Shown: piece by piece, positions 1 through 5,827 of the stretch | Numbering within the stretch: position 1 is the stretch's first letter | Layout of the letters: every line of letters starts with the position of its first letter | Origin: Campylobacterales bacterium | Lineage (GTDB): Bacteria > Campylobacterota > Campylobacteria > Campylobacterales > Arcobacteraceae | Assembly: GCA_027064245.1 (NCBI GenBank) | Contig: JAMOPZ010000454.1 | Span: forward strand, 1-5,827 | Length of the DNA stretch: 5,827 nt | Reading direction: 5' to 3' | Made by a program: the position numbers and the translations under genes | The notes under the pieces: model-generated | Seen by the model: only the letters and a program-made list of their open reading frames with translations | The model's database searches: none | What the model was told of the DNA's origin: nothing

Positions 1-1088
1 AGTATAGTTGTGATAGCTTCACCTAATGTATTTACACCATTTGCTAACTTTAACAGATGCTCTTTTATACCTTTTGTATCTACTTTATTTACATAATTAT
101 TATTTGAATATTGATTTAAAATTGTTAATATATTTTCTATATTTTTTTCAAAAATATCTGCCATTTGATTTAATAATTTTGTTAGTTGTTGCAAAGCAGG
201 ATTTGAGCTAGTTACTTTTACTCTTTTATACAAGTTTCCTTGTTCAAATTCATTTAATACAGATATTGTATCATCTATAACTTTTTTATCATCTTCTATA
301 TTTTGTTGAATCTTTAAAATATTTTGATTTACTGTATTTGTCATATTTCCTATCTCATCATTATTGTAAATTTTAATAGGATTTGCTTGAGAGGTAGTTT
401 TATTTAGATAATCAAAAAAGTTTGTCAAACCTGATTGAAAACTATATAATGGAGTTAAAATAGCTTTATTGATTACAATTATTGTTAATACAAAAAATAT
501 AGTAGCAAGTATTATAAGAGCAACAATCATCTTAATAATCATTTGATTTTTATCTTCAAGAGTTTTTTGCATCATCCCTACTGCTTTATTTGATGATTTT
601 AATACTTGTATATTTTTGGCTAATTTTGCAAAATCTATTTTTGCTTTTGGATTATTTAAAATAGTATTTAAAGTTGTTTTAAACTCATTCCAAATAGATT
701 GCACATTTTTAAACTGTTGTAAAATAGCTTTATTTGAGATTTGTTTTATTTGCACACTTTTGCCATTTGCATCTAATGTAGTTGGGACATCTCCACCATT
801 TACAAAAGCATTTAAAGTTTTATCAAAAAGTTTTATAGTATTTTGTGTCATTTTTTTCTCTTTTGCTTCTATCTCAGTACCAATATGTTTTTTATAAGAG
901 AGTATCTCTTTTGTCATCTTTTGAGACAACATTCTTTGTCTTCCTGCTAGGTTGATTAAAAGTCCATCATCTTTTTGGATAGATATATTGTACCAAACAG
1001 CCCCACCCATAACAACATTTAATATAAATAGTAAAAACACCCATGGTAAAAGTTTCATTTTGATTGAAACATATTTTTTTGTTTGCAT
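1..1088 (-). CDS. Methyl-accepting chemotaxis protein with PilJ-type sensor domain (3' end outside window)
   Basis: This is a membrane chemoreceptor; it would pass a periplasmic signal to CheA/CheW. About 362 codons are visible, and the reading frame stays open to base 1, so the signalling hairpin lies outside the window. The ATG at 1088 follows a GGAG Shine-Dalgarno (1094-1097) with 5-nt spacing. Residues about 13-33 (LLPWVFLLFILNVVMGGAVWY) form the first membrane helix. The periplasmic part carries NLAGRQRMLSQKM at 46-58 and a later GGDVPTTLD stretch, both typical of the PilJ/type IV pili chemotaxis N-terminal domain and resembling the P-box of NarX/NarQ. A second membrane helix covers about residues 184-206. 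A HAMP-type linker and a second helical module (GNLYKRV, SNPALQQL) follow. The last visible segment resembles the start of the other receptor in this window. The ligand is unknown; nitrate/nitrite is only a guess from P-box similarity. The receptor call is strong; the sensor name is good but unverified. Confidence 0.9.
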   Translation of the reverse strand, partial: MQTKKYVSIKMKLLPWVFLLFILNVVMGGAVWYNISIQKDDGLLINLAGRQRMLSQKMTKEILSYKKHIGTEIEAKEKKMTQNTIKLFDKTLNAFVNGGDVPTTLDANGKSVQIKQISNKAILQQFKNVQSIWNEFKTTLNTILNNPKAKIDFAKLAKNIQVLKSSNKAVGMMQKTLEDKNQMIIKMIVALIILATIFFVLTIIVINKAILTPLYSFQSGLTNFFDYLNKTTSQANPIKIYNNDEIGNMTNTVNQNILKIQQNIEDDKKVIDDTISVLNEFEQGNLYKRVKVTSSNPALQQLTKLLNQMADIFEKNIENILTILNQYSNNNYVNKVDTKGIKEHLLKLANGVNTLGEAITTI

Positions 1089-1097
1089 AATATCTCC

Positions 1098-1119
1098 ATC
1101 GCAAATTAAGTAATGCGAT
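1098..1119. promoter_or_regulatory. Inverted repeat ATCGCA-N10-TGCGAT in the chemoreceptor leader
   Basis: Read on the minus strand, ATCGCA (1119-1114) and TGCGAT (1103-1098) form perfect 6-bp arms with a 10-nt spacer. The repeat overlaps the end of the -10 box and spans the predicted transcription start; its right arm abuts the GGAG ribosome binding site. It could be an operator for an unknown regulator or a weak leader hairpin near the ribosome binding site. The arms contain the only GC-rich runs in this otherwise AT-rich gap. It may also be chance. Confidence 0.4.
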
Positions 1120-1146
1120 TATACCTTTTATTTTATTTTATTTTAA
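1118..1146 (-). promoter_or_regulatory. Probable sigma-70 promoter of the PilJ-type chemoreceptor gene
   Basis: Read on the minus strand, a perfect TATAAT (1123 to 1118) preceded by GG lies 29 nt before the ATG at 1088. A TTAAAA hexamer (1146 to 1141) matches four of six -35 consensus positions with a 17-bp spacer. Campylobacterota sigma-70 promoters often lack a conserved -35, so the -10 is the firmer part. The predicted transcription start is near 1111, giving a short leader of about 23 nt. The promoter separates this gene from the dapB-purF unit upstream, although no terminator is visible between them. Confidence 0.65.
1126..1145. repeat. Pentanucleotide tandem repeat, 4 x TTTTA
   Basis: Four perfect TTTTA units (TAAAA on the minus strand) lie directly upstream of the TATAAT box of the chemoreceptor promoter. 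Three units plus GG make up the 17-bp spacer between the candidate -35 and -10 elements. Gain or loss of one unit would change the spacer by 5 bp. The repeat is short and the region is AT-rich, so it may have arisen by chance or act as an A-tract/UP-like element. Confidence 0.8.
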
Positions 1147-1186
1147 TTAAATAGGATAAATTTCTAAGAAATAAAGATTTTAGAGT

Positions 1187-1369
1187 CTAAATTGCACATA
1201 CAAGTAATAAACCTTTATTCATAAATTTTAAAAGTTCAGTAGAGAGTGAGTTTGTTAAATCTACTTTGAATTTTTTAGAGAATCCTTTATCTATGGGGTT
1301 TAGAAGAATTTCATGTCCTAAGTCGGGATAATTTATTGGTTGCTGAATAGTTACTAAATTGTTCCTCAA
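1187..1369 (-). CDS. Possible small hypothetical protein (60 codons, TTG start)
   Basis: I do not recognise this ORF. It begins with a TTG that shares bases with the TGA stop of the radical SAM gene (TTGA at 1369-1366), an arrangement that suggests translational coupling. The product would be a 60-residue soluble-looking protein with no Cys pair, signal peptide or clear membrane helix; it ends in the hydrophobic stretch GLLLVCAI. No ATG or GTG is available nearer the 5' end; the only ATG is at codon 50. No good Shine-Dalgarno precedes the TTG. Codon use looks plausible, though it includes several C-ending codons (CCC, AAC, TTC). It could be a real coupled gene, a decayed remnant, or a chance open frame. 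The radical SAM protein upstream is full length, so this is not a frameshifted tail of it. Confidence 0.35.
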   Translation of the reverse strand: MRNNLVTIQQPINYPDLGHEILLNPIDKGFSKKFKVDLTNSLSTELLKFMNKGLLLVCAI

Positions 1370-2325
1370 TAGATAAGTTTTTCTTTTAATAAAGCTTGTT
1401 TAATATTATATATTTGTTTATGCTTATTTGTACACCAAAGTGGAGCTAAAAGTGTGTCATCATTGATCCCTGCTGTTACTCTTGATATAGAGATATTATC
1501 TGGTAATATTTTTATAGATTTTACTAAAGTATCTATATATAATTCTTCAGATATAGGGGTGAATTTTCCCTTTTTATAGTCATTTGTAAGAAGTGTATTT
1601 TTTACTACATATAAAGGGTGAAATTTTATAGAATCTATTTCTAATTCTATAGATTTTTTTGTACTTTGTATCATCATTTTTTGTGTTTCATTAGGAAGCC
1701 CAAAAATTAGATGGCCACATACTAAAAGCCCTTTGTCTTTTGTTTTTTTTATAATTTGTTCTATATTTTTAAAGTCATGTCCACGATTTATTTTTTGTAA
1801 AGTTATATCATAAACACTTTGTATGCCATATTCTAGCCATATCTCAAAACCTCTATTTTTAAGTTCAACTAAATAATCTAAAGTTTCATCAGTAATACAA
1901 TCTGTTCTTGTACCAATACTAAGACCTACTACATCATCAAAACTTAAAGCCTCCTCGTAAAGTGCTTTTAAAGTATCTAATGGTGCATAGGTATTTGTAA
2001 ATGATTGAAAATATACTATAAATTTATTAACCCCAAATTTATTTTGTAATTTTTCCTTAGTAGTAAAAAATTGATCTTTTAGTTGTTTTAATTGGTTTTG
2101 TAAATATAAATTTTCTTTAGTATTAAGATTTAGTTTAAATTTTGATCTATCAGTTAAATTAGGCGAAAAAGACTCATTTTCACAAAAAGTACATCCCCCT
2201 TTTGTTATGGTTCCATCTATATTAGGACATGTAAATCCAGAGATACTAATAGGTATTTTATAAATTTTTTCTCCATACCGTTTTCTCCAATACCTACTAA
2301 TAGTATTTAAATATTTATATTCCAC
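1366..2325 (-). CDS. Radical SAM protein, YhcC/YtqA family (TIGR01212-like)
   Basis: This is a full-length (319-residue) member of the radical SAM family that includes E. coli YhcC and B. subtilis YtqA. The [4Fe-4S] cysteines are C33, C45 and C48, in the family's long-spaced motif CPNIDGTITKGGCTFC rather than CX3CX2C. Family-typical segments follow: YFQSFTNTYAPL (105-116), GLSIGTRTDC (134-143), NRGHDF (180-185), HLIFGLPNE (205-213), KFHPLYVVKNT (234-244) and TLLAPLWC near the C-terminus. From memory, B. subtilis YtqA (MnmL) has been linked to wobble-uridine tRNA modification; whether that applies here is inference. The GTG at 2325 is preferred over the TTG at 2328, because the AAGGG at 2331-2335 lies 5 nt before the GTG but only 2 nt before the TTG. 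The gene sits 8 nt after purF, so cotranscription is likely. Confidence 0.92.
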   Translation of the reverse strand: MEYKYLNTISRYWRKRYGEKIYKIPISISGFTCPNIDGTITKGGCTFCENESFSPNLTDRSKFKLNLNTKENLYLQNQLKQLKDQFFTTKEKLQNKFGVNKFIVYFQSFTNTYAPLDTLKALYEEALSFDDVVGLSIGTRTDCITDETLDYLVELKNRGFEIWLEYGIQSVYDITLQKINRGHDFKNIEQIIKKTKDKGLLVCGHLIFGLPNETQKMMIQSTKKSIELEIDSIKFHPLYVVKNTLLTNDYKKGKFTPISEELYIDTLVKSIKILPDNISISRVTAGINDDTLLAPLWCTNKHKQIYNIKQALLKEKLIY

Positions 2326-2330
2326 CAAAA

Positions 2331-2335
2331 CCCTT
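2331..2335 (-). promoter_or_regulatory. Ribosome binding site that decides the radical SAM start
   Basis: AAGGG on the minus strand overlaps the purF TAA stop (2334-2336). Spacing is 5 nt to GTG (2325) and 2 nt to TTG (2328), which favours GTG. Ribosomes terminating on purF would sit directly on this site, consistent with translational coupling. Confidence 0.6.
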
Positions 2336-3683
2336 ATTTTATAAAATAATCTCCATCAAAACTTACCATTGAGTAGTTTCGATTTGTTCCAATAGCTTCT
2401 TTTAAACCATCGATACTTAAATATTCTAAGCTATTAGCTTCTATATATTTACATACCTCTTCATTTGATTGATTTGAGCTTATTAACTCCTCTTTTGTAG
2501 GAGTATCTATACCATAAAAACAAGGATATTTTATCTCAGGGGATGCAACTCTAAAGTGTACTTCTAATGCACCTGCATCTTTTAGCATCTTTACTATTCT
2601 TTTACTTGTAGTTCCTCTTACAACTGAATCATCAATTACTACAAGTCGTTTACCTTTGATTAGTGAAGATATAGGAGATAGTTTCATTTTTACTTTTAAA
2701 TTTCTCATAGCTTGAGTAGGTTCTATAAAAGTACGACCAACATAGTGATTTCTTATAATCCCTAATTCAAATGGTATACCGCTTTGTCTTGCATATCCTA
2801 AAGCTGCTGGAACTCCACTATCTGGAACTGGTATTACCATATCTGCTTTTAGATCTTTATCCTGCTTTGCCAATGCTTTACCCATATCTACTCTAGTTGT
2901 ATATACATTTTTACCATCTATATCGCTATCTGGTCTTGAAAAATATATATACTCAAAAGCACAAGGTCTAAACTCTTTTGTATCATCTAAAATAATAGAT
3001 TCTGGTTCATCAAACTCTTTTGAAAATATTAACATCTCCCCTGGTTTTACATCTCGTACAAATACAGCATCTACTAGATCAAAACAGCAAGTCTCACTAG
3101 CGATTATCCAACCACCACTTTTAAGTTTCCCAATAGATAAAGGTCTTACACCATAAGGATCTCGTACAACAAAAAGTTTACTTCTACTTTGAATAATAAA
3201 ATTATATGCACCTTTAAGTTTTGTTAAAGATTTTGTTATTCTATCTCTTAATTTATCTTGACTAGATTTTGCTATTAAGTGAATAAGATTTTCAGTATCC
3301 ATACCTGTTTGAAAAATACTTCCTTCATCTATAAGTCTATTTCTTACTTTATCTTTATTTACTAAATTTCCATTATGAACTACTGATATTTCACCTAATT
3401 TATATTTTGCTTGGATAGGTTGCGCATCAAATATAGAGTCTCCTCCAGCAGTAGAATATCGATTATGTCCAATAGCAATATTTCCTTTTAAGATATTAAA
3501 CTCTTTTTGAGCAAATACATCTCTTACAAAACCTCTATCTTTGATAGTGATTATTTTTTTATCATCACTTCCCCCAGCACTAATACCACAAGCTTCATGA
3601 CCTCTATGTTGCATAGCAAATAGTGCCATACCTGCTAATTTTGAGGCATCATCATTTCCAAATATTCCAACTACTGCACACAT
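2334..3683 (-). CDS. purF: Amidophosphoribosyltransferase (glutamine PRPP amidotransferase)
   Basis: PurF catalyses the first committed step of purine synthesis, transferring glutamine-derived ammonia to PRPP to give 5-phosphoribosylamine in the cytosol. The 449-residue product is complete. The N-terminal Ntn glutaminase domain begins MCAVVGIFG, with nucleophile Cys2 exposed simply by removing Met, so there is no propeptide like that of B. subtilis. HNRYST (73-78), NGN (104-106) and TGMDTE (126-131) fit the glutamine pocket. The phosphoribosyltransferase domain carries the PRPP loop VVIDDSVVRGTTS (348-360). Two of the iron-sulfur cysteine positions of the B. subtilis enzyme are kept (C241 in RPCAFEY, C388 in YPCFYG), but the C-terminal CLAC-type pair is replaced by SMVS (S438, S441), so a cluster is not expected. 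The ATG at 3683 lies 3 nt after the dapB stop, with only a weak GGGA upstream, suggesting coupling to dapB. The dapB-purF order is also found in C. jejuni. Confidence 0.97.
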   Translation of the reverse strand: MCAVVGIFGNDDASKLAGMALFAMQHRGHEACGISAGGSDDKKIITIKDRGFVRDVFAQKEFNILKGNIAIGHNRYSTAGGDSIFDAQPIQAKYKLGEISVVHNGNLVNKDKVRNRLIDEGSIFQTGMDTENLIHLIAKSSQDKLRDRITKSLTKLKGAYNFIIQSRSKLFVVRDPYGVRPLSIGKLKSGGWIIASETCCFDLVDAVFVRDVKPGEMLIFSKEFDEPESIILDDTKEFRPCAFEYIYFSRPDSDIDGKNVYTTRVDMGKALAKQDKDLKADMVIPVPDSGVPAALGYARQSGIPFELGIIRNHYVGRTFIEPTQAMRNLKVKMKLSPISSLIKGKRLVVIDDSVVRGTTSKRIVKMLKDAGALEVHFRVASPEIKYPCFYGIDTPTKEELISSNQSNEEVCKYIEANSLEYLSIDGLKEAIGTNRNYSMVSFDGDYFIK

Positions 3684-3686
3684 ATT

Positions 3687-4460
3687 TTATAATCCCAAAC
3701 AATCATTTATACTATACAAACCAATCTCTTGATTGCTTAACCAAATAGCAGCTCTAATTGCACCTCTACTAAATGTATTTCTAGCTGTTGCTGTATGATT
3801 TAACTCTATAAATTCTCCATCATTATAAAATCCAGCTGTGTGACGACCAACTATATCTCCACCTCTTAGACTCATTACGCCTATTTCATCTTTAGTTCTA
3901 GCTCCAATTACTCCATCTCTTCCACTAACTCGCACCTTATCAAGCTCAAGTCCTCTTGCCGTTGCTGCATGTTCTGCTAAAGTAAGTGCAGTACCACTTG
4001 GAGAATCAACTTTATATCTATGATGTTGTTCTACTATTTCACAATCAAAATCTTCAAGTACCTTACTTGCTATTGATACAAGTTTATTAAGAACTGCTAC
4101 TCCTAAACTCATATTTGTAGCATAAAGAATAGGTGTTATTTTACTAGCTTCTAGTAAAAGATTTTTTTGATGTTCATTAAAACCTGTTGTTGCAATAACT
4201 AGTGGTTTTTTAATATTATTTTTTATCACTGTTTCAAGAAGATCTTGTGTAGCAACAGGTGCTGAAAAATCTATAACAACATCACAATTATCTAACATAG
4301 TTTTCATATCATTTGTCACTACTGTATTATCAGGGATCACTTTTTTAAGCTCATCAAATACATGAACTGAACCAATTTGAGCTTTTGAATGATCTATTAA
4401 ATCATCTATTAAAAGAGATCCTACTCTTCCTGTACTTCCTACAATTCCTACTTTTAACAT
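3687..4460 (-). CDS. dapB: 4-hydroxy-tetrahydrodipicolinate reductase
   Basis: DapB reduces the dehydrated product of DapA, with NAD(P)H, to tetrahydrodipicolinate, feeding lysine and meso-diaminopimelate for peptidoglycan. From the ATG at 4460 the protein has 257 residues, normal for the family. The Rossmann dinucleotide loop is GSTGRVG (8-14). DFSAP (64-68), ATTGF (90-94) and NMSLGV (116-121) line the cofactor/substrate cleft, and EQHHRYKVDSPSGTA (144-158) carries the catalytic H146 and K150 and the substrate-binding SGT. An in-frame ATG at 4484 would add eight residues (MSKKMEKN), but it is part of a TATAAT box; GGAG (4467-4470) lies 6 nt before the 4460 ATG, and MLKVGIVGSTGRVG is the normal family N-terminus. 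It is the first gene of a tight unit with purF and the radical SAM gene. Confidence 0.96.
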   Translation of the reverse strand: MLKVGIVGSTGRVGSLLIDDLIDHSKAQIGSVHVFDELKKVIPDNTVVTNDMKTMLDNCDVVIDFSAPVATQDLLETVIKNNIKKPLVIATTGFNEHQKNLLLEASKITPILYATNMSLGVAVLNKLVSIASKVLEDFDCEIVEQHHRYKVDSPSGTALTLAEHAATARGLELDKVRVSGRDGVIGARTKDEIGVMSLRGGDIVGRHTAGFYNDGEFIELNHTATARNTFSRGAIRAAIWLSNQEIGLYSINDCLGL

Positions 4461-4466
4461 ATTTTT

Positions 4467-4488
4467 CTCCATTTTTTTTGACATTATA
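4467..4488 (-). promoter_or_regulatory. dapB promoter -10 box and ribosome binding site
   Basis: On the minus strand a perfect TATAAT (4488-4483) is followed by GGAG (4470-4467) and then the dapB ATG at 4460. The predicted transcription start near 4476 leaves a leader of roughly 16 nt. No good -35 is present at 17 bp, where the receptor stop codon lies, but the region upstream of the -10 is AT-rich, as is usual in this phylum. The dapB unit can therefore be transcribed independently of the upstream receptor gene. Confidence 0.6.
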
Positions 4489-4505
4489 CTAAAAATTCTT
4501 AAAAT

Positions 4506-5827
4506 TTATCCATGGTTACACTTGCAATGTGTCTCTAGCAAGTTATTTAAATCATTAAAAATAGCAACTGTTTCATCCTCAATTAAAGCTGCTATTGTAT
4601 GTAGCTCACTATTTGATGCTTTTTGTGCATTTTTATCAATATATCTTTGTACTGCAGAGTGAATTTGAATATGTTTATTTTTTAAATCTATCCATGAATT
4701 ATCTTTTGTAAAACATACCTGATTTCGCTCTTGTTCCTCTATCCATTTTCCAAGTTTACATTGAGTAGGTGGTGTTATACTAAATTGAATAAATTGATCT
4801 AATTTTTCAAAATGACTAAGTTTAAAATGGATATGATCTGTTTTAAATTCAGAAATAAGTGATGTCATAGATGGATCACATACCTGTTTTTTAGCATTTT
4901 GACTAAATTTTACTCTACTTATTACTGATGTTAAATCTTGAGCTAAATTTTCAATTTGAGTAGATATATTTTGTAATTCATTTGATGCAGTTGCATTTTG
5001 TTTTGTTACACTATCAAGATTATTAATAGCATCATTTATTTGTACTATTTCAGTAGCTTGTTTTTTAGAAGCATCAGATACATCTCCTATAATATTTTTA
5101 GTCTCTTCTATTTTTGAACTTAGTTCATTATATCCATCTATCATATTTGCAGCTATTGTTTTACCTTCATTTGCTTTTGAAGTTGCTTTTTGCACTATAG
5201 ATTTTATTTCTGAAGCAGCTTCAGCTGATCTACTTGCAAGATTTCTTACCTCTTGAGCAACTACGGCAAAGCCTTTTCCAGCTTCACCAGCAGTTGCCGC
5301 TTCTACTGCTGCATTAAGAGATAATATATTTGTTTGAAATGCTATTTGATCTATAATACTAATAGCATCATCTATAGATGTAACTTGTTCATTTATCTCC
5401 TCCATAGACTCTGCTGTTTGAGATGCTAGCTTTTGACCAATTTGAGATGAATTATGTAGGTCATCTGCTAATTCAGCCATAGCAGATACATTTGATGAAC
5501 TCTCTTTTATATTGCTTGTTATCTCCTCTACTGAAGCAGCAGTCTCCTCTAGCGATGATGCCTGAGCATTAGATGCACTTGAAAGCGATGATGCAGTTGA
5601 AGTTAAAATAGATGTATTTTTATCAAGATTATCAACAACATTGGATACAAGTGCCACAAAATTTGAAGTATCATGACCCAAAGATGAAAGTCCAGTTACT
5701 AGTGTACCAAAGTCACCATATAATCCATTTCGTTCTTTATCATTTAGTTTAAAAGTATAATCTCCTTTTCCATAAGATGTTACTAACTTATTCATATTAT
5801 TAAGTTTTATCTTTGTACCTCTTAACA
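4506..5827 (-). CDS. Methyl-accepting chemotaxis protein with C-terminal CZB zinc-binding domain (5' end outside window)
   Basis: This is a chemoreceptor signalling region. The frame is open to the right edge (LRGTKIKLNN precedes the Met at 5795), so that Met is probably internal and the sensor region lies outside the window. Numbering from that Met, residues 1-50 are a HAMP-like helical module (GKGDYTFKL, GLYGDFGTLV). Adaptation-type segments (SSLEETAASVEEI, 80-92) lead to the kinase-contact tip IDQIAFQTNILSLNAAVEAA (148-167) and the return helix GKGFAVVAQEVRNLASRS (173-190). After the coiled coil, residues about 315-386 form a CZB domain with probable Zn ligands H321 (DHIHFK), C346 (QCKLGKW), H375 and H379 (KHIQIH). 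The tail ends HCKCNHG. In H. pylori TlpD, a CZB domain contributes to zinc and hypochlorous-acid responses; a similar role here is inference. There is no NWETF-like CheR tether. The TAA stop is at 4506-4508, 18 nt before the dapB -10 box. Confidence 0.93.
   Translation of the reverse strand, partial: LRGTKIKLNNMNKLVTSYGKGDYTFKLNDKERNGLYGDFGTLVTGLSSLGHDTSNFVALVSNVVDNLDKNTSILTSTASSLSSASNAQASSLEETAASVEEITSNIKESSSNVSAMAELADDLHNSSQIGQKLASQTAESMEEINEQVTSIDDAISIIDQIAFQTNILSLNAAVEAATAGEAGKGFAVVAQEVRNLASRSAEAASEIKSIVQKATSKANEGKTIAANMIDGYNELSSKIEETKNIIGDVSDASKKQATEIVQINDAINNLDSVTKQNATASNELQNISTQIENLAQDLTSVISRVKFSQNAKKQVCDPSMTSLISEFKTDHIHFKLSHFEKLDQFIQFSITPPTQCKLGKWIEEQERNQVCFTKDNSWIDLKNKHIQIHSAVQRYIDKNAQKASNSELHTIAALIEDETVAIFNDLNNLLETHCKCNHG

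Noticed and set aside
26..211. Plus-strand ORF of 61 codons
   Set aside because: It lies antisense inside the chemoreceptor gene and is a low-complexity Leu/Tyr-rich translation of AT-rich DNA, with no ribosome binding site or family resemblance.
616..897. Plus-strand ORF of 93 codons with Phe/Cys-rich, membrane-like translation
   Set aside because: It is antisense to the periplasmic sensor of the PilJ-type receptor, whose frame gives clear family motifs; the hydrophobicity comes from reading Lys/Glu-rich codons on the opposite strand.
1160..1172. Palindrome ATTTCT-T-AGAAAT after the small ORF, considered as a terminator
   Set aside because: A 1-nt centre cannot form a hairpin loop, the arms are AT-rich, and no T-run follows in the minus direction.
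4489..4505. AT-rich stretch between the CZB receptor and dapB, considered as a rho-independent terminator
   Set aside because: It has T-runs but no GC-containing stem; it is better explained as the upstream part of the dapB promoter.
5288..5296. Thr where many receptors have Arg in the signalling tip (VEAATAGE rather than VEAARAGE)
   Set aside because: The Arg is a trimer-contact residue in E. coli Tsr, but as I recall the AATAGE version is common in Arcobacter-type receptors, so it is a lineage feature rather than a defect.
1..5827. Possible defence, CRISPR, mobile or secondary-metabolite system
   Set aside because: All substantial ORFs belong to well-known housekeeping or chemotaxis families; I saw no transposase, integrase, spaced direct repeats, attachment site or clustered effector genes.

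Overview
The window is AT-rich bacterial DNA with every gene on the minus strand, so transcription runs from base 5827 towards base 1. Three things point to Campylobacterota, most likely an Arcobacter-like genus: the low GC content, the adjacent dapB-purF pair (also found in Campylobacter jejuni), and chemoreceptors with the AATAGEAGKGFAVVAQEVRN-type signalling tip. This assignment is inference from composition and family resemblance, not a database match.

Layout in transcription order: (1) the C-terminal part of a methyl-accepting chemotaxis protein, entering from the right edge and ending at 4506, with a complete signalling hairpin and a C-terminal zinc-binding CZB domain; (2) dapB (lysine/peptidoglycan precursor synthesis), with its own -10 box in the short gap after the receptor; (3) purF (first committed step of purine synthesis), 3 nt downstream of dapB; (4) a radical SAM protein of the YhcC/YtqA family, 8 nt downstream of purF if the GTG start is used; (5) a possible 60-codon ORF of unknown function overlapping the end of the radical SAM gene by 4 nt; (6) a 98-bp AT-rich gap (1089-1186) with a promoter, a TTTTA tandem repeat and an inverted repeat; (7) a second chemoreceptor with a PilJ-type periplasmic sensor, running off the left edge.

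Genes 2-5 look like one tightly packed housekeeping transcription unit between two chemoreceptor genes. The receptors probably sense different cues: the left one a periplasmic ligand, the right one possibly a zinc- or oxidant-related signal through CZB. No mobile element, CRISPR array, tRNA, rRNA or convincing terminator is visible. No new multi-gene system is apparent. The points most worth a second look are the repeat in the chemoreceptor promoter, the serine replacements at the PurF iron-sulfur ligand positions, the dapB start/promoter overlap, the unknown small ORF, and the Cys/His-rich tail of the CZB receptor.
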